Positions 37,778 through 46,993 of a stretch of 64,000 nt of DNA are shown piece by piece. A model generated the notes under the pieces. The model did not search any database and was not told where the DNA came from. It worked only from the letters and a program-made list of their open reading frames with translations. Position numbers and translations under genes: made by a program. Positions within the stretch are counted from its first letter, which is position 1. Each line of letters starts with the position of its first letter. This DNA is from Bacteroidales bacterium (lineage in GTDB: Bacteria; Bacteroidota; Bacteroidia; Bacteroidales; G3-4614), in the NCBI GenBank assembly GCA_015061035.1, contig SUXK01000003.1, positions 28,700 to 92,699 of the forward strand, written 5' to 3'.

Positions 37778-39499
37778 ATGAAACTAAACTTCAAGAAATC
37801 ACTGCTTTCAATATTTTCATCGGATCAGGAGCCTCAAACTACAACAGAGAAACCTGCTCACAAGAATATTAAAGAGGTTACCCCTAATAACGATTTTGAC
37901 AAAGCGATTAGCGAGGTGGATATTCCTGATGCTATTTTGGAGAAGATTACAGACATTGTAAACAAACCTCTTCCCGAAGTTATTCTCAAAACCATAGACC
38001 GAGAGGCTGAAAAGTTGGAGATTAAAGAGAGTTTGCGTCCTACCTTCTGCGAATATATTAAATACTTGCTCTTGAAGGCCGAAAAGAGTGATGGTACACC
38101 TCTGTTTATTGAGGGCGATGATAATGTTGAACTTGTTGCAGAACTTGAAGAGAAACTTAAACTTGCCTCACAACGCGAAGAGGACTACAAAAATAGATAT
38201 TTAAGTGCAGAGCGTCAGAAACGTGCTTTAAACGATAAGGTTAGAGATCTTGAAGAGAAGTTTGCAAAGTTGGAGAAAGATTTTGCTAAATCGGAGAATG
38301 CTCGTATTGAATCAAATAATAATCTTCGCCAATTAACTAAAACAAAAACTCAACTTGAGGAGTGCATTGAACAACTAAAATTAGAAGTTGAGCATTACAA
38401 ACAATTAGAGGTTAACAACAACCTAATGGGACAAAGCGAAGGCTTCTCAGAGAGTGAATTTATCAACTCCCTTAAAAATAAAATTATTGCTCTTGAAACC
38501 GAAAATGGAGAGATGGAGCAACGCCTTCTCTCAAGTGATGAGCATTTGAAAGAGGTTATAGAGTCGTTTGAGACCGCTCTACATGTAAAAGAGGAACTTG
38601 TTTTACAAGCAGTTGAACGAGAAAAAACACTACAAGCTCGAATTGAGGCTCTTCAAGAGTCGCTTAATAGCAAAGAGGATATTCCTGAAGGTGGAGATGA
38701 AGTTCTTACTCAAAGACTTATAGAGGTTACCAGAAAATATCAATCTCTCCAATCACAGTTAACCCAATATAAAGATAAAATTTATGAGGAGTCGGAGGGA
38801 GAACTGCATAAAAAAATTGAACAACTCAACGCCGACCTTGCCCTCACAAAATCTAAACTCGAAGAGGCAGAGAAGAATAATAATATGCCTTCGGACAGCG
38901 TGATTGCTCAAATGAGAGATTTAAGAGAGAAACTTGAGGTGGCTGATAATAAGGCTTCGGAACTACAAATAAAATTGAACGAAGCAAACCATGAGATTGA
39001 GGAACTTAAAAAAATCCCCGAAGGAAGCAATGATAAGTCAGAGGAACTTATTGCCGAGATAACTGAACTTAAAATTGAACTTCAAAACAAAGATAACATC
39101 ATTGCTGAGGCTAACGAAAAGATTGAAAAGATACAAATCAAACGTGAACGTATTGCCGAAAACAAAAGAGCCGCTAAACAGATAGAGGAGTTAACAGAGA
39201 AACTAAAAGAAGAGGAGAAGAAAAGCGAGAAGGCGAAAAAAGATGCCGAGATTGCAAGATTGAATGTTATTGCTCTTACTAACGAGGTTGAAAGTTTACG
39301 AAATGCAATACCCAAAAAGGATGAAGGTCTGTTTGAATTTGTTGAGGACGACTGGATGGTTGTAATGGAACCTGAAACAGAGGAAGAGATTAGGGAGAGA
39401 ACTAAACGTGAGCGTGAGAAAGAGCAAAAATCAGAAGAGGATAAAAGTTCTATAGATATTCCTTTTGAAGATCCCGCTCAAATGAAATTATGGGATTAG
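37778..39499 (+). CDS. Long coiled-coil protein, unknown function
   Basis: 573 residues. After a less ordered N-terminus (~1-125), residues ~125-530 are almost entirely heptad-like coiled coil rich in E, K, L and Q. The acidic C-terminus has FEFVEDDWMVVMEPETEEEI and then a basic/acidic helix. No signal peptide or membrane segment is visible, so it is expected in the cytoplasm. It starts 36 bases after the receiver/PPDK-like gene, so the two are probably cotranscribed and may work together. Not recognised as a known family. Confidence 0.75.
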   Translation: MKLNFKKSLLSIFSSDQEPQTTTEKPAHKNIKEVTPNNDFDKAISEVDIPDAILEKITDIVNKPLPEVILKTIDREAEKLEIKESLRPTFCEYIKYLLLKAEKSDGTPLFIEGDDNVELVAELEEKLKLASQREEDYKNRYLSAERQKRALNDKVRDLEEKFAKLEKDFAKSENARIESNNNLRQLTKTKTQLEECIEQLKLEVEHYKQLEVNNNLMGQSEGFSESEFINSLKNKIIALETENGEMEQRLLSSDEHLKEVIESFETALHVKEELVLQAVEREKTLQARIEALQESLNSKEDIPEGGDEVLTQRLIEVTRKYQSLQSQLTQYKDKIYEESEGELHKKIEQLNADLALTKSKLEEAEKNNNMPSDSVIAQMRDLREKLEVADNKASELQIKLNEANHEIEELKKIPEGSNDKSEELIAEITELKIELQNKDNIIAEANEKIEKIQIKRERIAENKRAAKQIEELTEKLKEEEKKSEKAKKDAEIARLNVIALTNEVESLRNAIPKKDEGLFEFVEDDWMVVMEPETEEEIRERTKREREKEQKSEEDKSSIDIPFEDPAQMKLWD

Positions 39500-39554
39500 T
39501 AATAGAGTAAACTTCACTTTATTTATATTGTAACAACACCTAATATTTTATATC

Positions 39555-40055
39555 ATGAAAGAGATTTCGGTTGATAACCTTAACGAAAATATAATAAACC
39601 TTATTGGTAAAGAGTGGACTTTAATCACCGCAGGAGATATTGACAGTTACAATACCATGACTGCCAGTTGGGGTAATATGGGATTTTTGTGGGGAAAACC
39701 TGTTGTTACAATTTTTATAAGACCTCAACGCTATACTTTTGAGTTTATTGAGCAGAGTGAGGTATTTACCCTCTCGTTCTTTAACGAGGAGTACCGAAAG
39801 GCTCTCACGTTATGCGGTACAAAATCAGGCAGAGAGATTGACAAAGCAAAAGAGGCTGGAATTACTCCATACGCCCCAGCAGATGGTTGCGTTGCTTTTG
39901 AGGAGGCCCGTTTGGTTTTTAAATGCCGTAAGTTGTATAAATCTCTACTAACAGAGGAGAGTTTTATTGATAAATCAATTCTCCCCAAATGGTATAAAGA
40001 TGGCGACCTTCACTATATGTATATTGCCGAGATTGAGAATATTTGGGAGGAGTAG
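39555..40055 (+). CDS. Flavin reductase family protein
   Basis: 166 residues. Contains the FMN-binding split-barrel pattern: NTMTASWGNMGFLWGKPVVTIFIRPQRYTFE, then FTLSFFNEEYRKALTLCGTKSGREIDK. Such proteins bind FMN and reduce small substrates or supply reduced flavin. The physiological substrate is not known. It is the third gene of a plus-strand run starting at 34761. Confidence 0.85.
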   Translation: MKEISVDNLNENIINLIGKEWTLITAGDIDSYNTMTASWGNMGFLWGKPVVTIFIRPQRYTFEFIEQSEVFTLSFFNEEYRKALTLCGTKSGREIDKAKEAGITPYAPADGCVAFEEARLVFKCRKLYKSLLTEESFIDKSILPKWYKDGDLHYMYIAEIENIWEE

Positions 40056-40106
40056 AAAAGAGAGTACCTCTAAGTTGATAAAGATATAGGCTATAACAAT
40101 TCAGTT

Positions 40107-41327
40107 ATGAAATACACAGGTTTTTTATGCGGAGCATTCTCTTCTAAAAGGAACTTTGTTGCGAAAGGCGAATGGAAGGAGATTACAACTTCAGATGATG
40201 ATTGCAAACTTTTTTCTAACTTTTACTACCCTGAATTTGTTGATTTTAACTTTGGACAAAACGAGCAATCTATTCGCCGTTTTTCGCATGGAATTAATAA
40301 AACCATCCCTGTTAACGTCAAAGATAATAGCGTTAATGCAGAGTTTAAAGATATAACTATCTACTATACTCCTTTTAATTTATGCCTTTTCTCTATACGC
40401 ATAGATATGGATGATGAGGTAAAAAATATTACTGACACTATATCAACTTTAAGAGATATTTTAAATATTAAAAAGAACAATCCTCAATATGCTGAGATGG
40501 TTCTTAATCATATTGTAGAGGTCTATAAAGAGATATCAGATAAAACTATACCTCAATCAGCAGAAGAATTTGACTATTGCCAATTAGTTGAGTTTGGGAA
40601 TAAGTTTAAAGTATTCCAAATTGCAGAGGCCGAAACAGATATATGGAATAGTGAATGTAATATAAACGATCTATTATTCACGTTTGGAACAGTAGGACTT
40701 CTTTCCGCTTCAAAGAGTTATTTTGATGAGATTATAGAGAAGAATAAGATAGCGGTGTATAGTAATTGGTGCGCTCTATCTCTCTTTGACTCTTTTACAA
40801 TGCTTGGACATAGTATATCAAAACAAAAACAAGATTGGATTGATGACTATTTTGGAATGATATACATAAGCGAACTATTTGTAAAATTCTTCCTAAGTAG
40901 GACTAATGATGACCTTCGTATAAAACATAAAAAGGTTAGGAAACTACTTGATGATTTTAACAAGTTTGAATATAATTGTTGGTTCTACAATGTTTCTTAT
41001 AATTTTCTCCCCCGTATAATTCACCAGTCAATAAAGAAAGGATTAGATATTTCAGAGGAGAAGAGATGCTTGTATAGAATGATTGAGAAGCAAAAAGATG
41101 AAAGAGAAAGAAAGAGCGACAGAAAAATAAACAGTCTTCTTCTCACACTTACCATTATTACAATATTCTCTACAATTGCAGACTTGAGTGGTCTCATTAA
41201 TGAAATAATACCTTACGAGACCTATTTCTGTTCTCGTTCTCTTGGCTTTGGAATAGTATCAGTTGGGATATTTCTTGCAGTACTTATAATTCTATTGCCT
41301 ATATTTTTCAGAAGGGGTAAAAGATAG
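40107..41327 (+). CDS. Unknown protein with C-terminal membrane anchor
   Basis: 406 residues with no recognised family. Residues ~1-335 are soluble and mixed alpha/beta, with several aromatic-rich stretches. Residues ~345-405 form two hydrophobic helices (LLLTLTIITIFSTIADLSGL, FGIVSVGIFLAVLIILLPIFF), which points to an inner-membrane anchor with the large domain in the cytoplasm. It is preceded by 51 bases with no clear promoter, so it may be part of the 34761 run. It converges with ubiE. Defence or signalling roles are possible but there is no motif to support them. Confidence 0.7.
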   Translation: MKYTGFLCGAFSSKRNFVAKGEWKEITTSDDDCKLFSNFYYPEFVDFNFGQNEQSIRRFSHGINKTIPVNVKDNSVNAEFKDITIYYTPFNLCLFSIRIDMDDEVKNITDTISTLRDILNIKKNNPQYAEMVLNHIVEVYKEISDKTIPQSAEEFDYCQLVEFGNKFKVFQIAEAETDIWNSECNINDLLFTFGTVGLLSASKSYFDEIIEKNKIAVYSNWCALSLFDSFTMLGHSISKQKQDWIDDYFGMIYISELFVKFFLSRTNDDLRIKHKKVRKLLDDFNKFEYNCWFYNVSYNFLPRIIHQSIKKGLDISEEKRCLYRMIEKQKDERERKSDRKINSLLLTLTIITIFSTIADLSGLINEIIPYETYFCSRSLGFGIVSVGIFLAVLIILLPIFFRRGKR

Positions 41328-41342
41328 TTTACTCCTTAATTA

Positions 41343-42110
41343 TTATATATTTTTCTTTGCCGAATATATGGCACAGGCTCCAAAGGTCATATAGGTATAA
41401 CAGCAATTGGTCATACCAACTTTGCTCATAATATTGGTCATTGCTTTGCCTTGCGGAACTACCGCTATTGATTTTCGTAGATAATCGTATGCACTTCGCT
41501 CTCCTGTTATTATCTTACCTAATGTGGGTATAAAGAGTTTTGTATATATCTTATAGAAAAACTTGTAGAAACTGTTTTCAGGTACTGAGAGTTCTAATAT
41601 AAGCAATGTTCCAGAGGGTTTTAAAACTCGGTTTATCTCCGATATTCCTCGTTCAATATCCTCTACATTGCGTATTCCAAAGGAGATTGTTACAGCATCA
41701 AAACTGTTATCTTCAAATGGGAGAGAGATACAATCTCCGAGTGAAAACTCTATCTCACTTGCTAAGCCTAAATCAAGAACCTTTTTTCGAGCAACCTCTA
41801 ACATGCCCTCTGATATGTCGCATCCGGTTACCTTACATGGAGATAGCATTGAGTGCATCTTTATTGCCATATCGCCTGTTCCTGTTGCTATATCAAGGAT
41901 TGTGGCTGGGGATTGGGGTTTAAGAATTGATATTGCTTTACGTCTCCAACGTTTGTCTTGTCCAAGAGATATTAGTCTGTTCATAATATCATATCGCGAA
42001 GCAATAGCATTAAACATCTTTGCTATCTGCTTCCCTTTCTTCTCACCACTATTATATGGTGTTAAATTCTCTACTCTCTTTTGCGACATAATCAACTCTT
42101 TGTTTGGCAA
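41343..42110 (-). CDS. ubiE: Demethylmenaquinone methyltransferase
   Basis: SAM-dependent C-methyltransferase of menaquinone synthesis. 255 residues. Motif I LDIATGTGDMAIKM and the UbiE signatures YDIMNRLISLGQDKRWRRKAI and SFGIRNVEDIERGI are intact, and LILELSVPENSF matches the family. An alternative start at residue 8 (MSQKRVENL) is possible. It follows purC on the same strand by 51 bases containing a hairpin, so it may be expressed by read-through past that terminator. Confidence 0.93.
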   Translation of the reverse strand: MPNKELIMSQKRVENLTPYNSGEKKGKQIAKMFNAIASRYDIMNRLISLGQDKRWRRKAISILKPQSPATILDIATGTGDMAIKMHSMLSPCKVTGCDISEGMLEVARKKVLDLGLASEIEFSLGDCISLPFEDNSFDAVTISFGIRNVEDIERGISEINRVLKPSGTLLILELSVPENSFYKFFYKIYTKLFIPTLGKIITGERSAYDYLRKSIAVVPQGKAMTNIMSKVGMTNCCYTYMTFGACAIYSAKKNI

Positions 42111-42118
42111 TATAATTT

Positions 42119-42152
42119 AAAGAGTGAGAGGTTTCCCTCCCACTCTCTCTTT
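42119..42152 (-). terminator. Hairpin between purC and ubiE
   Basis: Minus-strand inverted repeat AAAGAG...TGGGAGG / CCTCTCA-CTCTTT with a GAAA-like loop and one 4-base bulge, followed by A/T-rich sequence. It could partly terminate the purC transcript just before ubiE. Confidence 0.55.
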
Positions 42153-42161
42153 AATAATCAT

Positions 42162-43112
42162 TTATTTACGGTCTTTTAGGAATGTTGAGATATTCTTCTC
42201 AATTCGAGCATTTATATCATCACTCTCTGTACGAGTGAACTTCTCACCTGTTATATGCTCATATAGTTCAATGTAACGCTCTGAAACGCTATTAACGTAC
42301 TCCTCGGTCATCTCAGGTACTGTTTGCCCCTCTTTGCCCATAAATCCGTTCTCAATCAACCATTGACGAACGAACTCTTTTGATAGTTGTTTTTGAGGCT
42401 CTCCCTTTTCAAATCGCTCTTCATATCCTTCGGCATAGAAATAGCGTGATGAGTCGGGAGTGTGAATTTCATCTATCAGATAAACTTTTCCATCGCGTTT
42501 ACCAAACTCATATTTGGTATCAACAAGTATTAATCCTTTCTCTTTTGCAATTTGTGTTCCTCTCTCAAATAGAGCGTAGGTGTATTTCTCCATCAACTCA
42601 TAATCCTCTTTGCTCACAATTCCTTGCGCTATTATCTCCTCTTTTGAGATATTTTCATCGTGTCCTTCATCGGCTTTAGTTGTGGGAGTGATAATTGGAG
42701 TAGGGAACTTCTCGTTCTCTCTCATTCCCTCAGGAAGCTTTACGCCACAAATCTCACGACATCCTGCTGCATACTCTCTCCATGCACTTCCTGTTAAGTA
42801 TCCGCGAATAATCATCTCTACTCTGAATCCCTCGCATTGTAGTCCAACAGTTACCATTGGATCTGGTGTTGCAAGTTTCCAGTTAGGAACAATATCAGAT
42901 GTTGCATCCAAGAATTTTGCTGCTATCTTATTTAGAACTTCGCCTTTAAAGGGGATTCCTTTAGGAAGTATTACATCAAATGCTGATATACGGTCAGTTG
43001 CAACCATTATCAACAACTCATCGTTAATGTTATAAACATCACGTACTTTTCCATGATATACACTCTTTTGTCCTTCGAACTCAAAATCGGTTCTTACCAA
43101 AGCCTTTTCCAT
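42162..43112 (-). CDS. purC: SAICAR synthetase
   Basis: Phosphoribosylaminoimidazole-succinocarboxamide synthase of purine synthesis. 316 residues, the longer Bacteroidota form. The family segments [46 protein letters not shown] and [10 protein letters not shown] are present. The phoH-like gene lies 17 bases upstream on the same strand, and ubiE follows downstream, a gene order known in Bacteroides. Confidence 0.96.
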   Translation of the reverse strand: MEKALVRTDFEFEGQKSVYHGKVRDVYNINDELLIMVATDRISAFDVILPKGIPFKGEVLNKIAAKFLDATSDIVPNWKLATPDPMVTVGLQCEGFRVEMIIRGYLTGSAWREYAAGCREICGVKLPEGMRENEKFPTPIITPTTKADEGHDENISKEEIIAQGIVSKEDYELMEKYTYALFERGTQIAKEKGLILVDTKYEFGKRDGKVYLIDEIHTPDSSRYFYAEGYEERFEKGEPQKQLSKEFVRQWLIENGFMGKEGQTVPEMTEEYVNSVSERYIELYEHITGEKFTRTESDDINARIEKNISTFLKDRK

Positions 43113-43129
43113 TGTCTTTATATGTTTTA

Positions 43130-44107
43130 TTAATTATCTTTTTTATCCTTCTTTTCTCGTTTCTCTTTCTGCTTTTTATCGTATGCCTCGTATGCTTCTA
43201 CAATTGCTTGTACCAACCTGTGTCGCACAATATCGCTCTTGTCAAAACGGACATACCCTATTCCCTTTATATCACGCAATATATCTATTGCCTGCACCAA
43301 TCCTGATGTTTGACTTGAAGGGAGGTCAATCTGGCTCATATCTCCCGTTATTACCATCTTGGCGTTACTTCCCAAACGGGTCAGAAACATCTTTATTTGA
43401 GGTACTGTTGTGTTTTGTGCCTCATCCAATATTACCACTGCATCGTTTAGAGTTCTACCACGCATAAAGGCAAGTGGAGCAATTTGAATTGTGTTGTTCT
43501 CCATCATTTCGCGGAGTTTAACAGCGGGTATCATATCTTGTAGAGCATCATACAAGGGTTGAAGATATGGATCAATCTTCTCCTTCATATCTCCCGGCAA
43601 GAATCCGAGTTTCTCTCCTGCCTCAACCGCTGGGCGACTTAATATTATTTTTCTTACCTCCTTGTTTTTTAATGCACGAACAGCAAGTGCTATGGCAACA
43701 TAGGTTTTTCCTGTTCCTGCAGGGCCAAGGGCAAAAACCAAATCGTTCTTCTCAAAACACTTTACCAACTTCTGTTGATTCTCTGTTCGCCCTACAATCT
43801 GCTTTCCGTTTATGCCATGTATTATAAGATGCTCCTGCTTTATTTCAAGAGGTGTTCCACCATTTACTATTGCCCCTATTATTGTTCCGTCTAAACGGTT
43901 ATACTCTGAACAATACTTTATTATTAATGATATACTCTTTTCGAACTGAACAATATCTTTCTCCTCTCCTATTACTTTCATAACATTGCCTCGTGCAATG
44001 ATATGTAATTTGGGATATAGAGTTTTTATGAAGTGTAAATTGTCATTATTTGTCCCGTAAAAGACAACTGGATCAACATCTTCGATTATTATGTTCTTCT
44101 CTATCAT
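43130..44107 (-). CDS. PhoH family ATPase
   Basis: 325 residues from the ATG complementary to 44105-44107 ([16 protein letters not shown]); an upstream in-frame ATG would add 33 residues that do not match the family and overlap the promoter. Walker A is [17 protein letters not shown], and the Walker B region is [11 protein letters not shown], typical of PhoH/YbeZ. YbeZ-like proteins act with the RNase YbeY in rRNA handling, but ybeY is not in the window. It is first in a phoH-purC transcript. Confidence 0.9.
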   Translation of the reverse strand: MIEKNIIIEDVDPVVFYGTNNDNLHFIKTLYPKLHIIARGNVMKVIGEEKDIVQFEKSISLIIKYCSEYNRLDGTIIGAIVNGGTPLEIKQEHLIIHGINGKQIVGRTENQQKLVKCFEKNDLVFALGPAGTGKTYVAIALAVRALKNKEVRKIILSRPAVEAGEKLGFLPGDMKEKIDPYLQPLYDALQDMIPAVKLREMMENNTIQIAPLAFMRGRTLNDAVVILDEAQNTTVPQIKMFLTRLGSNAKMVITGDMSQIDLPSSQTSGLVQAIDILRDIKGIGYVRFDKSDIVRHRLVQAIVEAYEAYDKKQKEKREKKDKKDN

Positions 44108-44141
44108 TATATAATATTGGGATTGATATTTTTTACGTAAA

Positions 44142-44172
44142 CAAAGATAGATACTTTTATATAAAATCTCAA
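44142..44172 (-). promoter_or_regulatory. Promoter of phoH-purC
   Basis: On the minus strand, TTG (complement of 44170-44172), a 20-base spacer and TATCTTTG (complement of 44142-44149), about 35 bases before the chosen phoH start. This also supports that start over the longer frame. Confidence 0.6.
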
Positions 44173-44189
44173 TTTTTTGGAGATAAAAA

Positions 44190-44213
44190 AAAGAGATTGC
44201 GCACAATCTCTTT
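44190..44213 (-). terminator. Terminator of the M23 peptidase gene
   Basis: Perfect 10-base stem AAAGAGATTG / CAATCTCTTT with a 4-base loop, followed on the minus strand by a run of T. It lies 23 bases after the stop codon of the peptidase gene. Confidence 0.85.
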
Positions 44214-44235
44214 TTCCTGCATTATGTTTCTATTA

Positions 44236-45123
44236 TTATCTCACCCTTATGACACTTCCAACTCGCAATATCTTATTTGATTTTATGCCATTTAAACGAC
44301 ACAATTGCGTAACTGTTGTGCGATATTTCCTTGCAATTGTTGATAACGACTCTCCCGATTTTATACGGTGTGTTGCGTAACTATTAACCGCACTGTTTTG
44401 TTGTTTCTTCTTATAGAACATATAAGTGTCGGTGTGTGCAACTTGATTTTTAAAGTCGAAGATCTCGGCAGGGTTTATTGTCATACCCATCAACTTGGTT
44501 TCAAAGTGCAGGTGAGGACCTGTTGAACGCCCTGTGTTTCCACCCAATGCAATAGGATCTCCTGCTTTAACTACTTGATTGGGTTTAACAAGTATTCTTG
44601 ATAGGTGACCATATACGGTTTCTAATCCATTGATATGGCGTATTTTTACATAATAACCATATCCTCTTGCCTGATATGCAGTGGTGCTTATCTTTCCTGT
44701 AAAAGCCGCACGTACTGTGTCGCCTACATATAGTTTAAGGTCAATACCTTTGTGCATACGTCCCCATCTCCATCCGTATGCCGAAGTTACATGCCCTGGA
44801 ACTGGGATACAATGTTCTTTTACATCTATTGCAAAGGTATCTTTTGGGTTTTTAGTTGAGTATGTCTCTAACCACTGTTCATCCCAACCATCTGCCATCA
44901 TTGCATCTAAATCACTCTCCTTATTAAGTAGTTGATTTAACACAAGTGATGAATCCACAACATTCATTATTTGCGGAATTAGTTTATTATAAGCGATAAG
45001 ATTTTGTTGCATTAAAGCATGATGCTCTTGTGCATTAAGGCGTGTTGGTTGTGCATAAGACAAGCCAACGTGCATTACCGCAACCATAAGAATAAGCATC
45101 ACTATTTTTACGCTTTTTATCAT
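44236..45123 (-). CDS. M23 peptidase with LysM domain
   Basis: 295 residues with a signal peptide (MIKSVKIVMLILMVAVMHVGLSYAQ). Residues ~105-225 are the LytM/M23 zinc peptidase with GRMHKGIDLKLY, RHINGLETVYGHLS and the catalytic GPHLHFE. Residues ~247-295 are one LysM domain (THRIKSGESLSTIARKYRTT). It would act on peptidoglycan in the periplasm or at the division site, or as an activator of an amidase. Single-gene unit. Confidence 0.9.
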   Translation of the reverse strand: MIKSVKIVMLILMVAVMHVGLSYAQPTRLNAQEHHALMQQNLIAYNKLIPQIMNVVDSSLVLNQLLNKESDLDAMMADGWDEQWLETYSTKNPKDTFAIDVKEHCIPVPGHVTSAYGWRWGRMHKGIDLKLYVGDTVRAAFTGKISTTAYQARGYGYYVKIRHINGLETVYGHLSRILVKPNQVVKAGDPIALGGNTGRSTGPHLHFETKLMGMTINPAEIFDFKNQVAHTDTYMFYKKKQQNSAVNSYATHRIKSGESLSTIARKYRTTVTQLCRLNGIKSNKILRVGSVIRVR

Positions 45124-45177
45124 CTTTAATCTTTGCTTATATTAGTTATTTTAGTAAATATTTTCCCAAAATCGCAC

Positions 45178-45185
45178 CAAAGGTA
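45178..45185 (-). promoter_or_regulatory. -7 box of the M23 peptidase gene
   Basis: TACCTTTG on the minus strand, about 55 bases before the ATG. A TTG lies 22 bases upstream, slightly far. Confidence 0.45.
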
Positions 45186-45320
45186 AGCATTTTCTTTTGA
45201 TTATTAGCAAGTTGCGATAAAAAAATTTGTCAAATAATTTTAAAAATTATTGCTATTGTTAAGATATATGTTTAAATATCAGATAATTATGCGAAAATAT
45301 GTTTAATAACATAAAAAGAT

Positions 45321-45351
45321 AAAGGAGACCAATTTTTATTTGATCTCCTTT
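45321..45351 (-). terminator. Terminator of proS
   Basis: AAAGGAGA / TCTCCTTT inverted repeat with a 15-base loop, then T-rich on the minus strand. It lies 24 bases after the proS stop codon. Confidence 0.75.
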
Positions 45352-45374
45352 AATAACTATATATTTTTACAATA

Positions 45375-46853
45375 TTAGTATGAACGTGCAAACAGAACTC
45401 TACGTGCAGATGGTTTGCCTGTTACCATACATACTCCCGGTGTTGCTTCCATATCCTCAGGGATACAACGTATTGTTGCTTTTGTCTCCTCTTTGATAAG
45501 AGCCTCTGTCTCTGCTGTTCCGTCCCAATGAGCATATATAAATCCGCCCTTCTCAATCTCCTCTTTAAACTCTTCGTATGAGTTAACCTCACGAATACTT
45601 GCATCGCGGAATTTACGTGCTTTTTCAAAGATATTGTTTTGAATATCTTCAAGTAGTTGTTCAACGTACTCTACAATACCATCGCAAGTGCGAGTCTCTT
45701 TTTCAAGAGTATCTCTACGCATAACCTCTATGGTATTGTTTTCAAGATCCCTGCCTCCCATTACCAAACGAACAGGAACTCCCTTCAACTCATAATCGGC
45801 AAATTTAAATCCAGGACGTTTGTTGTCAGTGTTATCATATTTTACTGATATTCCTTTTGCTTTTAGAGCAGAAACTATACCTTCAACTTTTGCGTCAATT
45901 TGAGCAAGTTGCTCCTCGCCTCGATAGATAGGAACAATTACTACTTGAATTGGTGCCAATTTTGGAGGCAGTACAAGACCATTGTCGTCAGAGTGCGACA
46001 TTATTAACGCTCCCATCAAACGTGTTGATACTCCCCATGATGTTGCCCATACGTAAGATAGAGAGTTGTCTTTATCTAAGAATTGAACATCAAATGCTTT
46101 TGCAAAGTTTTGTCCAAGGAAGTGTGATGTTCCCGATTGCAATGCTTTACCATCCTGCATCAATGCCTCAATAGTGTATGTATTAACCGCACCAGCAAAT
46201 TTCTCGCTCTCCGATTTTACTCCTTTTATTACTGGCATAGCCATATACTTTTCAGCAAATGTAGAATATACATTCAACATTTTTACTGCCTCTGCCTCTG
46301 CCTCATCTTTTGTTGCGTGTGCAGTGTGTCCCTCTTGCCACAAGAACTCGGCTGTACGTAGGAACAAGCGTGTACGCATCTCCCAACGCATTACGTTTGC
46401 CCATTGGTTGCAAAGGATTGGAAGGTCGCGATATGATTGTATCCAGTTTTTATATGTATTCCAGATGATTGTCTCTGATGTGGGGCGGATAATCAACTCC
46501 TCCTCCAATTTTGCAGCAGGATCAACTGTTACGCCTTGTCCGTTATCAGAGTTTTTCAAGCGATAGTGAGTTACAACGGCACACTCTTTGGCAAATCCCT
46601 CAACGTGTTCTGCCTCTTTGCTCAAGAATGATTTTGGAATTAACAATGGGAAATATGCGTTTACGTGACCTGTCTCTTTGAACATATCATCCAATTGACG
46701 TTGCATCTTCTCCCATATTGCGTATCCGTAAGGTTTAATAACCATACAACCACGCACTGCAGATTGCTCTGCCAAGTCGGCTTTAACAACAAGTTCGTTG
46801 TACCATTGCGAATAGTTCTCGCCTCTTTTTGTAAGATTTTTAAGTTCTGCCAT
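45375..46853 (-). CDS. proS: Prolyl-tRNA synthetase (type 3, short form)
   Basis: 492 residues. Class II motifs: [62 protein letters not shown] motif 2 ([20 protein letters not shown]) and [24 protein letters not shown] motif 3. The anticodon-binding and zinc-like C-terminal parts ([21 protein letters not shown]) follow. It is the archaeal/eukaryote-like type without the editing insertion, common in Bacteroidota. Confidence 0.95.
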   Translation of the reverse strand: MAELKNLTKRGENYSQWYNELVVKADLAEQSAVRGCMVIKPYGYAIWEKMQRQLDDMFKETGHVNAYFPLLIPKSFLSKEAEHVEGFAKECAVVTHYRLKNSDNGQGVTVDPAAKLEEELIIRPTSETIIWNTYKNWIQSYRDLPILCNQWANVMRWEMRTRLFLRTAEFLWQEGHTAHATKDEAEAEAVKMLNVYSTFAEKYMAMPVIKGVKSESEKFAGAVNTYTIEALMQDGKALQSGTSHFLGQNFAKAFDVQFLDKDNSLSYVWATSWGVSTRLMGALIMSHSDDNGLVLPPKLAPIQVVIVPIYRGEEQLAQIDAKVEGIVSALKAKGISVKYDNTDNKRPGFKFADYELKGVPVRLVMGGRDLENNTIEVMRRDTLEKETRTCDGIVEYVEQLLEDIQNNIFEKARKFRDASIREVNSYEEFKEEIEKGGFIYAHWDGTAETEALIKEETKATIRCIPEDMEATPGVCMVTGKPSARRVLFARSY

Positions 46854-46896
46854 AATTATATAGTCTGTTTCTTTTTCGTGCTTTTATTACAAAGCA

Positions 46897-46927
46897 CAAA
46901 ATTACAACAATCTGCTCATATTACAAA
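46897..46927 (-). promoter_or_regulatory. Promoter of proS
   Basis: Minus-strand TTTG (complement of 46924-46927), an exact 19-base spacer and TAATTTTG (complement of 46897-46904), about 43 bases before the ATG. Confidence 0.65.
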
Positions 46928-46930
46928 CAA

Positions 46931-46960
46931 GGAGCGGAAAGATAATTTTCTCTCCGCCCC
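46931..46960 (-). terminator. GGGGCGGA hairpin (copy A)
   Basis: 12-base stem GGGGCGGAGAGA / TCTTTCCGCTCC read on the minus strand, with a 6-base A/T loop. It lies 34 bases after the stop codon of the LamG gene at 46994. The same hairpin follows the GH92 gene at 49470. The following T-run is poor, so termination is likely but not certain. Confidence 0.65.
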
Positions 46961-46993
46961 CTATAGTTTTTATTTATTGCAATTTTTCTCATT

